This document shows, one piece after another, positions 16,602-25,808 of a DNA stretch of 64,000 nucleotides; positions within the stretch are counted from its first letter, which is position 1; the number at the start of each line of letters is the position of its first letter. The notes beneath the pieces are model-generated. The model was not told where the DNA came from and made no database searches. It worked only from the letters and a program-made list of their open reading frames with translations. Position numbers and translations under genes: made by a program. Source of the stretch: Pyrinomonadaceae bacterium (lineage in GTDB: Bacteria; Acidobacteriota; Blastocatellia; Pyrinomonadales; Pyrinomonadaceae); the NCBI GenBank assembly GCA_030841105.1, contig JAVEDE010000095.1:1-64000 (forward strand), written 5' to 3'.

Positions 16602-18404
16602 CTACTCTCCGCTTTTCGCGGCTGGCAAGTTTTCCGGCGAAAACAGGTGCGGCCAGCGGCCGCCGAGTTCGGCGCGCACGGTCTCTTCCGCGTCGTCGGC
16701 CGTCGCCGAGTCGAGGCACAAATTCGCCACCTCTCGCGCGCTCGCCGCGTCCACACGCGCCAGCGTCCGCCGCACGCGCGGCATCGCCGCGGCCGCCATA
16801 CTCAGGACGCGCGCGCCGAGGCCGACGAGCACGAGGGCGTAAGCGGGCGTGGCGGCCATCTCGCCGCAGACGATGGCCGGGATGCCCGCGCCGCCCGCCG
16901 CCTCGATGGTGCGCTTGATGCTTTGCAGCACCGCCGGGTGCAGCGTGCGAAACCAACCGGCCACCTCGTCGTTGCTGCGATCAACGGCGAGCAGATACTG
17001 CACGAGGTCGTTTGTGCCGAGACTGAAGAAGTCCACTTCGCGCGCGAGTTGATCGGCGACCATGACGGCGGCGGGCACTTCGATCATCGCGCCGATTTTT
17101 AGTTCGCCCGTCGCGTGCCCTTCCGCGCCGAGGCGCGCGCGCTCCTCTTCGATGATGCGCCGCGCGCGCCGCACCTCGGACACGTCTGAGATCATCGGCA
17201 GCACCACGTCGAGCCGACCCGTCGCCGCCGCGCGCATCAGGGCGCGCACCTGCGTGCGCAGCATGTCTTCGTGTTGGAACGAGTAACGGATGGCGCGCAG
17301 GCCGAGCGCGGGATTGCGCTCCGCCGTCTCAAACTCGCCGGTGTTGTGTTGCTTGTCGCCGCCGAGATCGAAGAGACGCACCTTCGCGCCGTCCGCCCCG
17401 GCGAGCGCGGCGATCTCTGTGTAGGCCGCGCACTGCTCGTCCTCGGTCGGCGCGCCGCCGCGCTGCGTGAACAGGAACTCCGAACGGAACAGGCCGATGC
17501 CGCGCGCCCCGTAGCGACGCACGCCCTCGTACTCCGGCGGCAACTCGACGTTCGCGCGCAAAATGATTTCGACGCCGTCGGTCGTCAGGAGCGGCACGCC
17601 CCCGCCGTCTGTGGCGACGCCCGCGCCCGCGTGGACGAGTTTGCGCGCCTCCGTGAAATGCTCGACGGTCGCGCCCGTCGGGTGCAGCACCACTTCGCCG
17701 CGCCCCGCGTCAATCACGATCTCGTCGCCCGTGCGCGCATGGCGGTAGAGGTCGCGCAGGCCGACGATAGCCGGGATGCCGAGGCCGCGCGCGATGATGG
17801 CCGTGTGCGAAGTCCAGCCGCCCGCGTCGGAGGCGATGGCGCGGACGTGCGAGAAGTCTAGCTCCGCCGCCGACGATGGCAGCAACTCTTCCGCTACGAC
17901 GATGGCGTCCTCGGTGAGACGGCGCGACTGCGCTTCGCCGCTCAGGGCGACGAGCAGGCGGCGCGTCACGTCTTCGATGTCGGAACTGCGTTCGCGCAAA
18001 TAGTCGTCTTTGATCTCGGCGTAGACGGCGAGCAGTTTGTCGGAGGCGACTTTGACCGCCCACTCGGCGTTAGCGCATTCCTGCCGGATGTAGTCTTCCA
18101 CCTCGTCGAGCAGTTTGCGATCTTCGAGCATCAGGAGTTGCGCGTCGAAGATGTAGGCGTGCTCCGCGCCGAGCGCGACTTCGGCGCGGCGTTTGATGGC
18201 GAGCAACTGGCGACGGGACAGGCGCACGGCCGCCTGAAAGCGGCGCACCTCGCGTTTGAGATCGTCCGGGTCGAGCGTCGCGCGGTAGATGTTGCCGCGC
18301 CCGCCCGTGTGGATGCGCAGCACGCGCCCAGCCGCCACGCCCTCCGAGACGGCCACGCCGCGCCAGCGTATCTCATGCTTCTCGATCTTCGCACGCCTGC
18401 TCAT
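16602..18404 (-). CDS. ptsI: PTS enzyme I (phosphoenolpyruvate-protein phosphotransferase)
   Basis: 600 residues from the ATG at 18404 whose last base is shared with the HPr stop (ATGA). Enzyme I autophosphorylates with PEP and passes the phosphate to HPr. Seen: N-terminal HPr-binding helices (RFQAAVRLSRRQLLAI), the phosphohistidine site GGWTSHTAIIARGLGIPAIV near residue 195, and the PEP-binding barrel with GIGLFRSEFLFTQRGGAPTE, LGLRAIRYSF, GAMIEVPAAVM, FFSLGTNDLVQYLLAVDR and the active Cys in AIVCGEMAA. All key residues are present, so it should be active. With no EIIB/EIIC gene nearby it heads a regulatory phosphorelay, not a sugar transporter. Confidence 0.95.
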   Translation of the reverse strand: MSRRAKIEKHEIRWRGVAVSEGVAAGRVLRIHTGGRGNIYRATLDPDDLKREVRRFQAAVRLSRRQLLAIKRRAEVALGAEHAYIFDAQLLMLEDRKLLDEVEDYIRQECANAEWAVKVASDKLLAVYAEIKDDYLRERSSDIEDVTRRLLVALSGEAQSRRLTEDAIVVAEELLPSSAAELDFSHVRAIASDAGGWTSHTAIIARGLGIPAIVGLRDLYRHARTGDEIVIDAGRGEVVLHPTGATVEHFTEARKLVHAGAGVATDGGGVPLLTTDGVEIILRANVELPPEYEGVRRYGARGIGLFRSEFLFTQRGGAPTEDEQCAAYTEIAALAGADGAKVRLFDLGGDKQHNTGEFETAERNPALGLRAIRYSFQHEDMLRTQVRALMRAAATGRLDVVLPMISDVSEVRRARRIIEEERARLGAEGHATGELKIGAMIEVPAAVMVADQLAREVDFFSLGTNDLVQYLLAVDRSNDEVAGWFRTLHPAVLQSIKRTIEAAGGAGIPAIVCGEMAATPAYALVLVGLGARVLSMAAAAMPRVRRTLARVDAASAREVANLCLDSATADDAEETVRAELGGRWPHLFSPENLPAAKSGE

Positions 18405-18685
18405 GCTTCCTGTTCTTCCCCGAACCCGTTTTCGATGAGCGCACACACCGCGCCCATCGCTTCCCCTTCGTCCTCGCCTTCGACCGTCAAGCTCAATTCC
18501 GTCCCGCGCGCGGCGGCCAGCAGCAACACGCTCAAGATGGACTTGGCGTCGGCCACCGCGCCGCCGTCCGCGCGTTCGAGCCGCACGCTGCTGCGGTAGA
18601 CGCCCGCCGTCCGCACCAGCTTGGCGGCGGCGCGCGCGTGCAATCCCAGACGGTTGACGATCACTACTTGCTTCTCCAGCATCAA
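18401..18685 (-). CDS. ptsH: HPr-family phosphocarrier protein
   Basis: 94 residues. GLHARAAA puts the PEP-dependent phosphorylation site at His16, and DAKSILSVLLLAA puts the regulatory serine at Ser49 (Ser46 of Bacillus HPr). Having both, plus an HPr kinase gene 2 kb upstream in the same cluster, implies dual control by enzyme I and HprK. Its stop overlaps the start of ptsI, and the EIIA(Man) gene ends 25 bp before it. Cytoplasmic. Confidence 0.95.
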   Translation of the reverse strand: MMLEKQVVIVNRLGLHARAAAKLVRTAGVYRSSVRLERADGGAVADAKSILSVLLLAAARGTELSLTVEGEDEGEAMGAVCALIENGFGEEQEA

Positions 18686-18710
18686 TCTCTTCCAGCTGCT
18701 GCGGACGCGC

Positions 18711-19178
<468 letters not shown>

Positions 19179-19270
19179 ATCACGCTACTCTCCGAGGTTG
19201 TTTTATGCGACCGCCCGCGACACGTGTTGCGACGGCGGGCGGCGGTGGGCGGCGGTTGTACCGAACCGGA

Positions 19271-19585
19271 TCAGAGATCGTTGGCGATGTTGCCCATCAG
19301 GTAACCGCCGACGGCGGCGTTGACGCCGACGATGCGGGCGATGAGTTTCAATTCGTTCTGGTCGAGCCAGATGCCGCCGCATGCCGCGCACTTATCAATC
19401 AGCACCAGATCGTAGATGATCAGTTTCTTCATCTCGCGCCCGTCAATCGGGCACACGCGCACCGTCTCGCGCGACGGGTTGAGGCTCTCCGTGCAGTCTG
19501 TGCAGATCAGAAAGTCGTGCTCGATTGACACGTCTTCGAGTCTGTAATCACGGCGGCAGCGGATGCAGTCGTCATTGTCGCTCAT
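19271..19585 (-). CDS. TFIIB-type zinc-ribbon protein
   Basis: 104 residues from the ATG at 19585; an upstream ATG at 19609 would add eight residues. It has two cysteine groups at the N-terminus (CIRCRRDY, CTDCTE) and then a zf-TFIIB motif, CPIDGREMKKLII with LIDKCAACGGIWLDQNEL. A C-terminal hydrophobic stretch (IARIVGVNAAVGGYLMGNI) could contact membrane. Genes of this type are often found in PTS and sigma clusters but have no known job. Lies between rapZ and the EIIA gene. Confidence 0.75.
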   Translation of the reverse strand: MSDNDDCIRCRRDYRLEDVSIEHDFLICTDCTESLNPSRETVRVCPIDGREMKKLIIYDLVLIDKCAACGGIWLDQNELKLIARIVGVNAAVGGYLMGNIANDL

Positions 19586-19618
19586 GCCTGTTTCTCCCTC
19601 TGCTGTCATTGCAACGAA

Positions 19619-20626
19619 TCAACCGGAGGCGGCGCGGCCTGCGCCTTTCTTGCGGGCGGCGCGGCGCGGCGGGCGCGGAGTCTTGCCCATGTCGCGGTGG
19701 ACGGCGGTGGCGTCGAAGCCGTCGCGCCTGAGGCGACGCGCGAGCGCGTTGGCGACCATCACGGAGCGATGCCGTCCGCCCGTGCAGCCGATGCCGACCG
19801 TGACATAAGACTTGCCCTCGCGCCGGTAAAGGGGCAGCAGGTAATCGAGCAAGCCGCCGAAGCGTTCGAGCGTCTCGGTCGTCTCGGCCTGCCGCTGCAA
19901 AAACTCGACAACGCGGCGGTCGTTGCCGGAGAAGGCGCGCAACTCCTCGACGAAAAACGGGTTCGGCAAGTGGCGCACATCGAACAGGAGATCGAGATCG
20001 CGCGGCCCGCCGTACTTGTGGCCGAAGCTCAACACCTGCACGCGCATCGGCGTGCCCGCCAAGTCGGGGCTGAAACGCTCGATGAGGTAACGGCGCAGAG
20101 TGTGGACGTTGTGCTCGGAGGTGTCAATGATGAGGTCGGCGTGCGCGCGGATGTGTGCGAGCGCGACACGTTCGGCGCGAATGGAGGCGAGCAGGCCGTC
20201 GCCCTTGTCGGCCGGGTGCGGGCGGCGCGTCTCGCTGAAACGACGTTGCAGCACTTCGTCACTGGCCTCGAAGAAGAGGACGCGGACGGCGAGGCCGCTC
20301 GCCCGCCGCAGTTTTTTTAACTGTGACTCGAACTCGCTCAGGAAGTGACCCTCGCGGATGTTGATGACGAGCGCGGCGCGTTTGATGCGCGCCTCGCCCC
20401 CGTCGCTACTGCTGCCGCCGTCGTCTTCCTCTTCGTCGGGTTGGACGAGGCGCGCGAAGGTGGGCAGGAGCGTGAGCGGCAGATTGTCCACGCAGAAATA
20501 GCCGAGGTCTTCAAAAGCATTCGTCGCCGACGACATCCCCGAACCGCTCAAGCCCGTGATGACCACGATGTCGGGCGCTTCGTTGCTCGCCGTGGGTTTA
20601 GCTGCTCTTTTTTTCCGGCTCATCAA
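19619..20626 (-). CDS. rapZ: RapZ-family nucleotide-binding protein with Lys-to-Met Walker A
   Basis: 335 residues (usual about 285, the excess being an acidic Ser/Gly insert near residue 75 and basic tails). RapZ in E. coli senses glucosamine-6-phosphate and steers RNase E to small RNAs. Here the P-loop reads ITGLSGSGMSSATN, so residue 31 is Met where Lys is expected; downstream LGYFCVDNLP, FLEASDEVLQRRFSETRRPHP-type and the C-terminal GIGCTGGRHRSVMVANALA motifs are well kept. Nucleotide binding is therefore questionable while the metabolite-binding C-terminal half looks intact. The start overlaps hprK by 29 bp. Confidence 0.9.
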   Translation of the reverse strand: MMSRKKRAAKPTASNEAPDIVVITGLSGSGMSSATNAFEDLGYFCVDNLPLTLLPTFARLVQPDEEEDDGGSSSDGGEARIKRAALVINIREGHFLSEFESQLKKLRRASGLAVRVLFFEASDEVLQRRFSETRRPHPADKGDGLLASIRAERVALAHIRAHADLIIDTSEHNVHTLRRYLIERFSPDLAGTPMRVQVLSFGHKYGGPRDLDLLFDVRHLPNPFFVEELRAFSGNDRRVVEFLQRQAETTETLERFGGLLDYLLPLYRREGKSYVTVGIGCTGGRHRSVMVANALARRLRRDGFDATAVHRDMGKTPRPPRRAARKKGAGRAASG

Positions 20627-21653
20627 TTGTCAGTTCCGACTGCCGCCCCGCTGCCGTGGCCGCCGCAGTCGCCGCGTCGCTTCCCGAATGATCTCCGTGC
20701 GCGCCGAGCAGGCGCGTGTGGCGCGCGACGAAATCCTCTGCCGCATTGTAACCGCGCAGGCGTAACAAGTGAACGCGCAGCGCGGTCTCCACCAGCGTCG
20801 AGAGGTTGCGCCCAGGGCTGACGGGCAGCAGGACGTGGGGTACGCTCACGCCGAGTATGTCCACCGCGCGCTCGTCAATCCCCAGACGCTCCACCTCGCG
20901 CGCGTCCGCCCAGCGTTCGAGCCGGATGGACAGTCCCACCTGTTTGGGGCCGCTGACGGCGGCCACGCCGTAGAGGTCGCGCACGTTGATGATGCCGAGG
21001 CCGCGTATCTCCATGTGCTCGCGCAGCAGTTCCGGCGCGCTCCCCAACAGGTAGTCCGCGCCGAGCCGTCGCACCTCGACCAGATCGTCCGCGACCAGCC
21101 GATGCCCGCGCACGATGAGATCGAGCGCGCACTCCGACTTGCCGATCCCCGACTCGCCTTCGATCAGCACGCCGAGGCCGTAGGCGTCCAACAGGACGCC
21201 GTGCCGCAACTCGCGCGGCGCGAGCGTCTCGCGCAGGTAATCCGTGACGACGCCGATGGCGACGGAACTAACGAGCGTGGTCTGCAACAAGGGCAGCCCC
21301 GCGCGCTCGGCCGCCTCGACAAACTCAGGGGGCGGCGTCTGCTCCTTCGTCACGAGGACGCAACTGATCGTCTCAAGCGAGAGGTTGTCAATCGCCGCGC
21401 GCCGCGCGTCGGGCGTGAGTTGGCCGAGGAACAGAACCTCGCTCTGGCCGATGATCTGCACGCGCCCGGCGTGGATGTAATGCGTGAAGCCGGAGAGCGC
21501 GAGGCCGAGTTTCTGGATGCGCTCGGAAGTGATGCGGCGCGCGGCCAGCCCCCGACCACCCGCCAGCACGCGCAACTCTAGGCGCGTCGGCGCGGCGGCG
21601 ACGAAATCGCCGACGGTGATCGAGGGCTGCGGCTGTGCGCTCGCGTCGCTCAT
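20598..21653 (-). CDS. hprK: HPr kinase/phosphorylase
   Basis: 351 residues. The N-terminal domain (residues 10-135) is the MurF-like regulatory half; the catalytic half has Walker A GVLIEGESGIGKSECALDLI near residue 165, then HRLVADDLVEVRRLG, and the HprK signature LREHMEIRGLGIINVRDLYG. HprK phosphorylates HPr at its regulatory serine (Ser49 of the neighbour) and removes it again, linking metabolism to regulation. Start overlaps the yceI stop (ATGA) and its end overlaps rapZ, so hprK sits in a translationally coupled operon. Confidence 0.95.
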   Translation of the reverse strand: MSDASAQPQPSITVGDFVAAAPTRLELRVLAGGRGLAARRITSERIQKLGLALSGFTHYIHAGRVQIIGQSEVLFLGQLTPDARRAAIDNLSLETISCVLVTKEQTPPPEFVEAAERAGLPLLQTTLVSSVAIGVVTDYLRETLAPRELRHGVLLDAYGLGVLIEGESGIGKSECALDLIVRGHRLVADDLVEVRRLGADYLLGSAPELLREHMEIRGLGIINVRDLYGVAAVSGPKQVGLSIRLERWADAREVERLGIDERAVDILGVSVPHVLLPVSPGRNLSTLVETALRVHLLRLRGYNAAEDFVARHTRLLGAHGDHSGSDAATAAATAAGRQSELTIDEPEKKSS

Positions 21654-22291
21654 TGCGCGGGAGACGTGGTAGTGACGGCGGCGGGCGTCGCGCCTTCGGG
21701 GCTGGCCGCGCGCGTGATGACGTTCAGTTCGATCTCCACCACGTCGCCGAGGAACGTCGGGTTGTCGGGGCGCGAGAAGTTGACGCCGTAGTCCTTGCGG
21801 TTGACTGAGGTGCGCGCCGTCGCGCCGAGCGTGGTCTTGCCGGTCTTCTCGTCCTTGCTCACGCCGTTGATGGTGAACGGCAGCGCGATCTCCTTCGAGA
21901 CGCCGTGCATCGTAAACGTGCCGTGCGCGATGAAATCTTTGCCCTTCTTCTCGATGCGGCTGCTGCGGAAAGTGATCTCAGGGAACTTCTCCACGTCGAA
22001 GAAGTCTGCGTTGCGCAGGTGCGCGTCGCGCCGCTCGATGCCGGTGTCAATGCTCGCGGCCTTGATGATGGCGTTGACCGTGGACTTCGTGACGTCCTTA
22101 TCGTCGTAGACGATCTCGACGGTGAAGTCGCTGAACTTACCCCGGACGTGCGAGAGGCCGCCGAGGATCGGGATCGAGAAACCGACGTTGGAGTGCGCCG
22201 CGTCGGCGGCGTACTTCGTGACCGCGCTGTTGACGGGGACGAAGGCGAGGAGGAGTGCGATGAGGGCGACGCTCAGATGTTTTCTGTTCAT
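21650..22291 (-). CDS. YceI-family periplasmic protein
   Basis: 213 residues. Signal peptide (LSVALIALLLAFVPVNS), then the YceI lipocalin-like domain: ADAAHSNVGFSIPILGGLSH, VRGKFSDFTVEIVYDD, RDAHLRNADFFDVEKFPEIT, HGTFTMHGVSKEIALPF and TSVNRKDYGVNFSR. Family members bind isoprenoid or amide lipids in the periplasm. It sits between hpf and hprK and is coupled to hprK by an ATGA overlap, an unusual place for a secreted lipid-binding protein. Confidence 0.92.
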   Translation of the reverse strand: MNRKHLSVALIALLLAFVPVNSAVTKYAADAAHSNVGFSIPILGGLSHVRGKFSDFTVEIVYDDKDVTKSTVNAIIKAASIDTGIERRDAHLRNADFFDVEKFPEITFRSSRIEKKGKDFIAHGTFTMHGVSKEIALPFTINGVSKDEKTGKTTLGATARTSVNRKDYGVNFSRPDNPTFLGDVVEIELNVITRAASPEGATPAAVTTTSPAQ

Positions 22292-22450
22292 GATTCTTCC
22301 TTCTTTAAGTTTTCCTGACTTTGATGTAACGGGCGATGTTTCGGTGTCCGGGGTCTGAATCGCACGGGGGCGCGGCGATTATAAATCCACCCGTCAAGAT
22401 GGATGAACACCTCGCCGCGCCCCTCCGGCGGAACGCTTATGCAGTTTAGC

Positions 22451-22984
22451 TTACGGCTGGATGAGGCCGAAGTTTCCGTCCTTGCGTTTGTAGAGCACGC
22501 TCAGGCGATCCGTGTCCGCGTCGCGGAAGAGGATGAACTGGTTCGAGTCTTCGCCGAGGCGGATGACGGCCTCTTCCGGCGTCATCGGCTTCACGGCGTA
22601 GCGGCGCGCGCTGATGATGCGACCGGCGGCGGGCGCGGCGGCCTCGACGCTGCCGTTGTCCGGCGCGAGCGACGAGAGCGGCTGCGCGCTCTGCTTGCGA
22701 TCAATGATCTTCTTCTTGAGCTTGACGGCCTGTTTCTCGATCTTCGAGATCGCGCGCGACAGAGCCTGATACATGTCTGCGTTCACGTCGCGCGCCGTCA
22801 GCGTGTGCTCGCGCCAGTGCAAGAGCACCTCGCCCATGTGGCGGTTCTTCTCCACCTCGATGATGATGTGCGCGCTCGCCGTCGAGTCGTCGAAAATTTG
22901 GTCGAGCTTGCTGAAATGCTCCTCGACGTGCCTCCGCAAAGCCGGTGTGACTTCCACGTGTCGCCCCGTGTACTCGAATTTCAT
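22451..22984 (-). CDS. hpf: Long-form ribosome hibernation promoting factor
   Basis: 177 residues, the long form. Residues 1-100 are the S30AE/RaiA ribosome-binding domain (FEYTGRHVEVTPALRRHVEE, MYQALSRAISKIEKQAVKLK), then a linker and the C-terminal dimerisation domain (YAVKPMTPEEAVIRLGEDSN, FILFRDADTDRLSVLYKRKD). Long HPF joins two ribosomes into inactive 100S dimers. GGGAGGA lies about 9 bases before the ATG. It follows rpoN after a 180-bp gap filled with a nested repeat hairpin, the classic rpoN-hpf order. Confidence 0.93.
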   Translation of the reverse strand: MKFEYTGRHVEVTPALRRHVEEHFSKLDQIFDDSTASAHIIIEVEKNRHMGEVLLHWREHTLTARDVNADMYQALSRAISKIEKQAVKLKKKIIDRKQSAQPLSSLAPDNGSVEAAAPAAGRIISARRYAVKPMTPEEAVIRLGEDSNQFILFRDADTDRLSVLYKRKDGNFGLIQP

Positions 22985-23008
22985 GAAACCTGTTCCTCCC
23001 TAGATAAA

Positions 23009-23160
23009 GTGACGAGTGACAAGTGACAAGTGACAAGAGAAGGCGCGTCAATCGTTGAATCGTCAATCGTGAATAGAGAAAACCTGCTTTCGTCTATTTA
23101 CGATTGACGATTCACGATTTACTTTCTTCCCTTGTCACTTATCACTCGTCACTTGTCACT
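23009..23160. repeat. Nested heptamer inverted repeats between rpoN and hpf
   Basis: Outer left arm 23009-23037 is built of GTGACGA/GTGACAA heptamers and pairs with the outer right arm 23131-23160 (TTGTCACT type). Inside it a second word, roughly AATCGTC/AATCGTG, forms another inverted pair at about 23047-23076 and 23094-23120. The result is one long nested hairpin that ends 3 bases behind the rpoN stop. Confidence 0.85.
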
Positions 23161-23163
23161 ATT

Positions 23164-24768
23164 TTAAACCGGTGCTTTGCGCTCGCGCGAGCCGGGAATC
23201 TGCATCTGGTCGCGGTACTTCGCCACCGTGCGGCGCGACAACTTGATGCCGTCCTTCGACAGAATCTTCACCACCTGATCGTCCGTGATCGGGTTGTGCG
23301 AGTCCTCTTCCTCGATCAGCTTCTTGATCTTCAACTTGATGATGCGCGTCGAAACTTCCTCGCCGTCCTCGTTCGTCATGCCCTCGGTGAAGAAACGGCG
23401 CAACTCGATGACGCCCTGCGGCGTGTGCGCCCACTTGCGGTTGACGACGCGCGAGATGGTCGAAAGGTGCATCCCCGTCTGCTCGGCCACGTCCTTGAGC
23501 ATCATCGGCTTGATGAACTGCACGCCCTTATCCAGAAACTCGCGCTGGCGGTGGACGATACACTCGACGACGCGATAGATCGTCTGCCGCCGATGCTCGA
23601 TGTTCCGCAGGAGGTCAACCGCAGAGCGCATCTTGTCCTTGATGAAGTCGCGCGTCTCCTTCGAGGTGTCGGGCTGGCCGAGCATCTGTTGATAGCTGTT
23701 AGAAAGGCGCAGGCGCGGCGAGCCGTCGTCGGCGAAATAAATCTCGTACTCGTCGTCAACCTTCTCGATGAAGACTTCCGGCACGATCAAGACCGGCTCT
23801 TCCGACGAATACTGGCGACCCGGATGCGGGTTGAGCGCGCGGATGAAGGCGAGTTCTTCCAGGAGCGTCTCGACCGACACGCCGATCTGTTTGGAGAGAT
23901 TATGCAGTTTGTGCTGCTGGAGGTCTGCGAGCGGGTGTTCGCGGATGAGTTGCGCGGCCAGTCTCTCGCCCGCGCCCATGGCTTCGAGTTGGACGAGCAG
24001 GCACTCGCGCACGTCGCGCGCGCCGCAGCCGATGGGGTCGAGCAAGAGGACGATCCGCCGCGCCTCTTCCACCGCTTCATCCGTCCAGCCGCCGAACTCT
24101 GCGAGTTCGACGTTGGTTGCGTTGAGCCGCCCGTCGGGGTCGAGGTTGCCGATGATGGCCTCGGCGATGGGCAGCACGTGTTCGTCCACGTGGCTCATGC
24201 TGAGTTGCCACATCAGATGCTCGGAGAGCGATTCGGGGCGCGTCAGAAATTGCTCGAAGGTCGGGCCGTCTTCCTTGTACTCGTACTCCTGCGTCTTGTA
24301 GCCGGGGTCGAGATACTCTTGAAACTCGCGCCCGAAATCAATCTCCTCGAAGGCGTCCGTTTCGCGCTCCGGCGCGTCGCCCTCGAACTCTTCTCCGGTC
24401 GCGGCCGCTTCGGGCGTGGCGGCGTCCGGCGCGCCGAGCATGGATTCGACGGCGGCGAGGTCGCCCGCGCCGTTCTGGTTGCCGTTCAGATCGTCCCCGG
24501 CGGGTTCGCGCGCGGCCATGTCCTCGCGGGCGGCCGTGTCGTTGGCGAGATCGGTGTTGCCGCCGGCCAACTGGTCAATGATGTGCTCTTCGATCTCGCG
24601 CTTCTCTTCCTGCGCGACCACCTCTTCGAGCACCGGGTTTTCGAGCAACTGCTGTTGGATCAGTTCGCCGAGTTCGATGGTCGTCATCTGCAACATCTCG
24701 ATCCGCTGGCGCAATTGCGGCGTCAGCACGAGTCGCTGCGAAAGGCTGGTTGTGAGCTTAACGGACAT
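23164..24768 (-). CDS. rpoN: RNA polymerase sigma-54 factor
   Basis: 534 residues. Region I is Gln/Leu-rich (SLSQRLVLTPQLRQRIEMLQ, ELIQQQLLENPVLEEVV), followed by an unusually long acidic region II (about residues 50-180), the core-binding domain (LMWQLSMSHVDEH, IIGNLDPDGRL), the helix-turn-helix (QTGMHLSTISRVVNRKW) and the RpoN box RRTVAKYRDQMQIPGS near the end. Sigma-54 directs transcription at -24/-12 promoters with enhancer-binding activators. It lies between lptB and hpf, as in many Gram-negatives. Confidence 0.96.
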   Translation of the reverse strand: MSVKLTTSLSQRLVLTPQLRQRIEMLQMTTIELGELIQQQLLENPVLEEVVAQEEKREIEEHIIDQLAGGNTDLANDTAAREDMAAREPAGDDLNGNQNGAGDLAAVESMLGAPDAATPEAAATGEEFEGDAPERETDAFEEIDFGREFQEYLDPGYKTQEYEYKEDGPTFEQFLTRPESLSEHLMWQLSMSHVDEHVLPIAEAIIGNLDPDGRLNATNVELAEFGGWTDEAVEEARRIVLLLDPIGCGARDVRECLLVQLEAMGAGERLAAQLIREHPLADLQQHKLHNLSKQIGVSVETLLEELAFIRALNPHPGRQYSSEEPVLIVPEVFIEKVDDEYEIYFADDGSPRLRLSNSYQQMLGQPDTSKETRDFIKDKMRSAVDLLRNIEHRRQTIYRVVECIVHRQREFLDKGVQFIKPMMLKDVAEQTGMHLSTISRVVNRKWAHTPQGVIELRRFFTEGMTNEDGEEVSTRIIKLKIKKLIEEEDSHNPITDDQVVKILSKDGIKLSRRTVAKYRDQMQIPGSRERKAPV

Positions 24769-24880
24769 ACCTATACTTATTGATTACTGACCTCAAACTT
24801 CGTCGGGTTGTTGAACTTGAAACGCCGTTCAAGGCGCGACGGGGAGATTATAACCTAAACGCCGCCGCCGTGCAGCGACT

Positions 24881-25681
24881 TCACAGGCGGAATTTTTCGC
24901 CGAGGTAGAGCCGCCGCACTTCCGCGTCTTCCGTCAGCGCGAGCGGCGCGCCGGAGCGGAAGATGCGCCCCTCGGCCATAATGTAGGCGCGGTCTGTGAC
25001 GCCGAGCGTCTCGCGCACGTTATGATCCGTAATCAAAATCCCGATGCCGCGCCCGCGCAGGTACAGGATCATTTTCTGAATCTCGTCCACCGCCTTCGGA
25101 TCGATCCCTGCGAACGGCTCGTCCAACAGGATAAACTGCGGCTCGGTCGCCAGCGCGCGCGCGATCTCGGTGCGCCTGCGCTCGCCGCCCGACAGAGCCT
25201 CGCCGCGCGTGTTACGCACGTGCGCCACGCCGAACTCTTCCAGCAACTCTTCCAGCCGTTTGAAACGCTCGCGCCGCCTGAGTCCCATCGTCTCCAAGAT
25301 GGCGAGGACGTTTTCGGCCACCGTCATCTTGCGGAAGACCGAAGGCTCTTGCGGCAGGTAGCCGACGCCGAGGCGCGCGCGCAAATACATCGGGAGCTTC
25401 GTGATGTCGCGGTCGCCGAGACGGATGCGCCCGCTGTCGGCGCGTTCGAGGCCGATCATCATGTAGAAGGTGGTCGTCTTGCCCGCGCCGTTCGCGCCGA
25501 GCAAGCCCACCACCTCGCCCGGCTCGACGTGCAAGGCCACGCCGTCCACCACGCGCCGCTTGCCGTAAGACTTCACGAGGCCGCTCGCCGCCAACGCCTG
25601 CCCCGAAGGCGACGCCGCGCGCGCGCTCGACTCCGCACGCGCCTCCCGCTCTCCTACCTCGACAATCTCTTCCGTCTGCAT
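24881..25681 (-). CDS. lptB: LPS export ABC transporter ATP-binding protein LptB
   Basis: 266 residues from the ATG at 25681; the longer frame to 25756 merely translates the repeat in the gap. After a 25-residue acidic/alanine lead come Walker [21 protein letters not shown], the Q-loop region [20 protein letters not shown], signature [15 protein letters not shown] and Walker [16 protein letters not shown] with the H-loop [12 protein letters not shown]. LptB drives LPS extraction from the inner membrane with LptF/G, which are not in this window. It precedes rpoN with the usual spacing. Confidence 0.95.
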   Translation of the reverse strand: MQTEEIVEVGEREARAESSARAASPSGQALAASGLVKSYGKRRVVDGVALHVEPGEVVGLLGANGAGKTTTFYMMIGLERADSGRIRLGDRDITKLPMYLRARLGVGYLPQEPSVFRKMTVAENVLAILETMGLRRRERFKRLEELLEEFGVAHVRNTRGEALSGGERRRTEIARALATEPQFILLDEPFAGIDPKAVDEIQKMILYLRGRGIGILITDHNVRETLGVTDRAYIMAEGRIFRSGAPLALTEDAEVRRLYLGEKFRL

Positions 25682-25703
25682 AACGTGCTGAATGGTAAAT
25701 GGC

Positions 25704-25808
25704 GAATCGTCAATCGTGAATAGAATAAAACCTTTTCTTCCTATTTTACGATTCACGATTCACGATTCACTGCTTCTCTTGTCACCTGTCACTTGTCACT
25801 TGTCACTG
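25704..25808. repeat. Heptamer inverted repeat between lptC/A and lptB
   Basis: A GAATCGT/CAATCGT left arm (25704-25723) faces GATTCAC heptamers at 25741-25770; next come GTCACTT/GTCACCT heptamers at 25780-25808. The last unit overlaps the lptC/A stop: on the minus strand the gene ends CAG TGA and those bases belong to the repeat unit. Confidence 0.85.
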
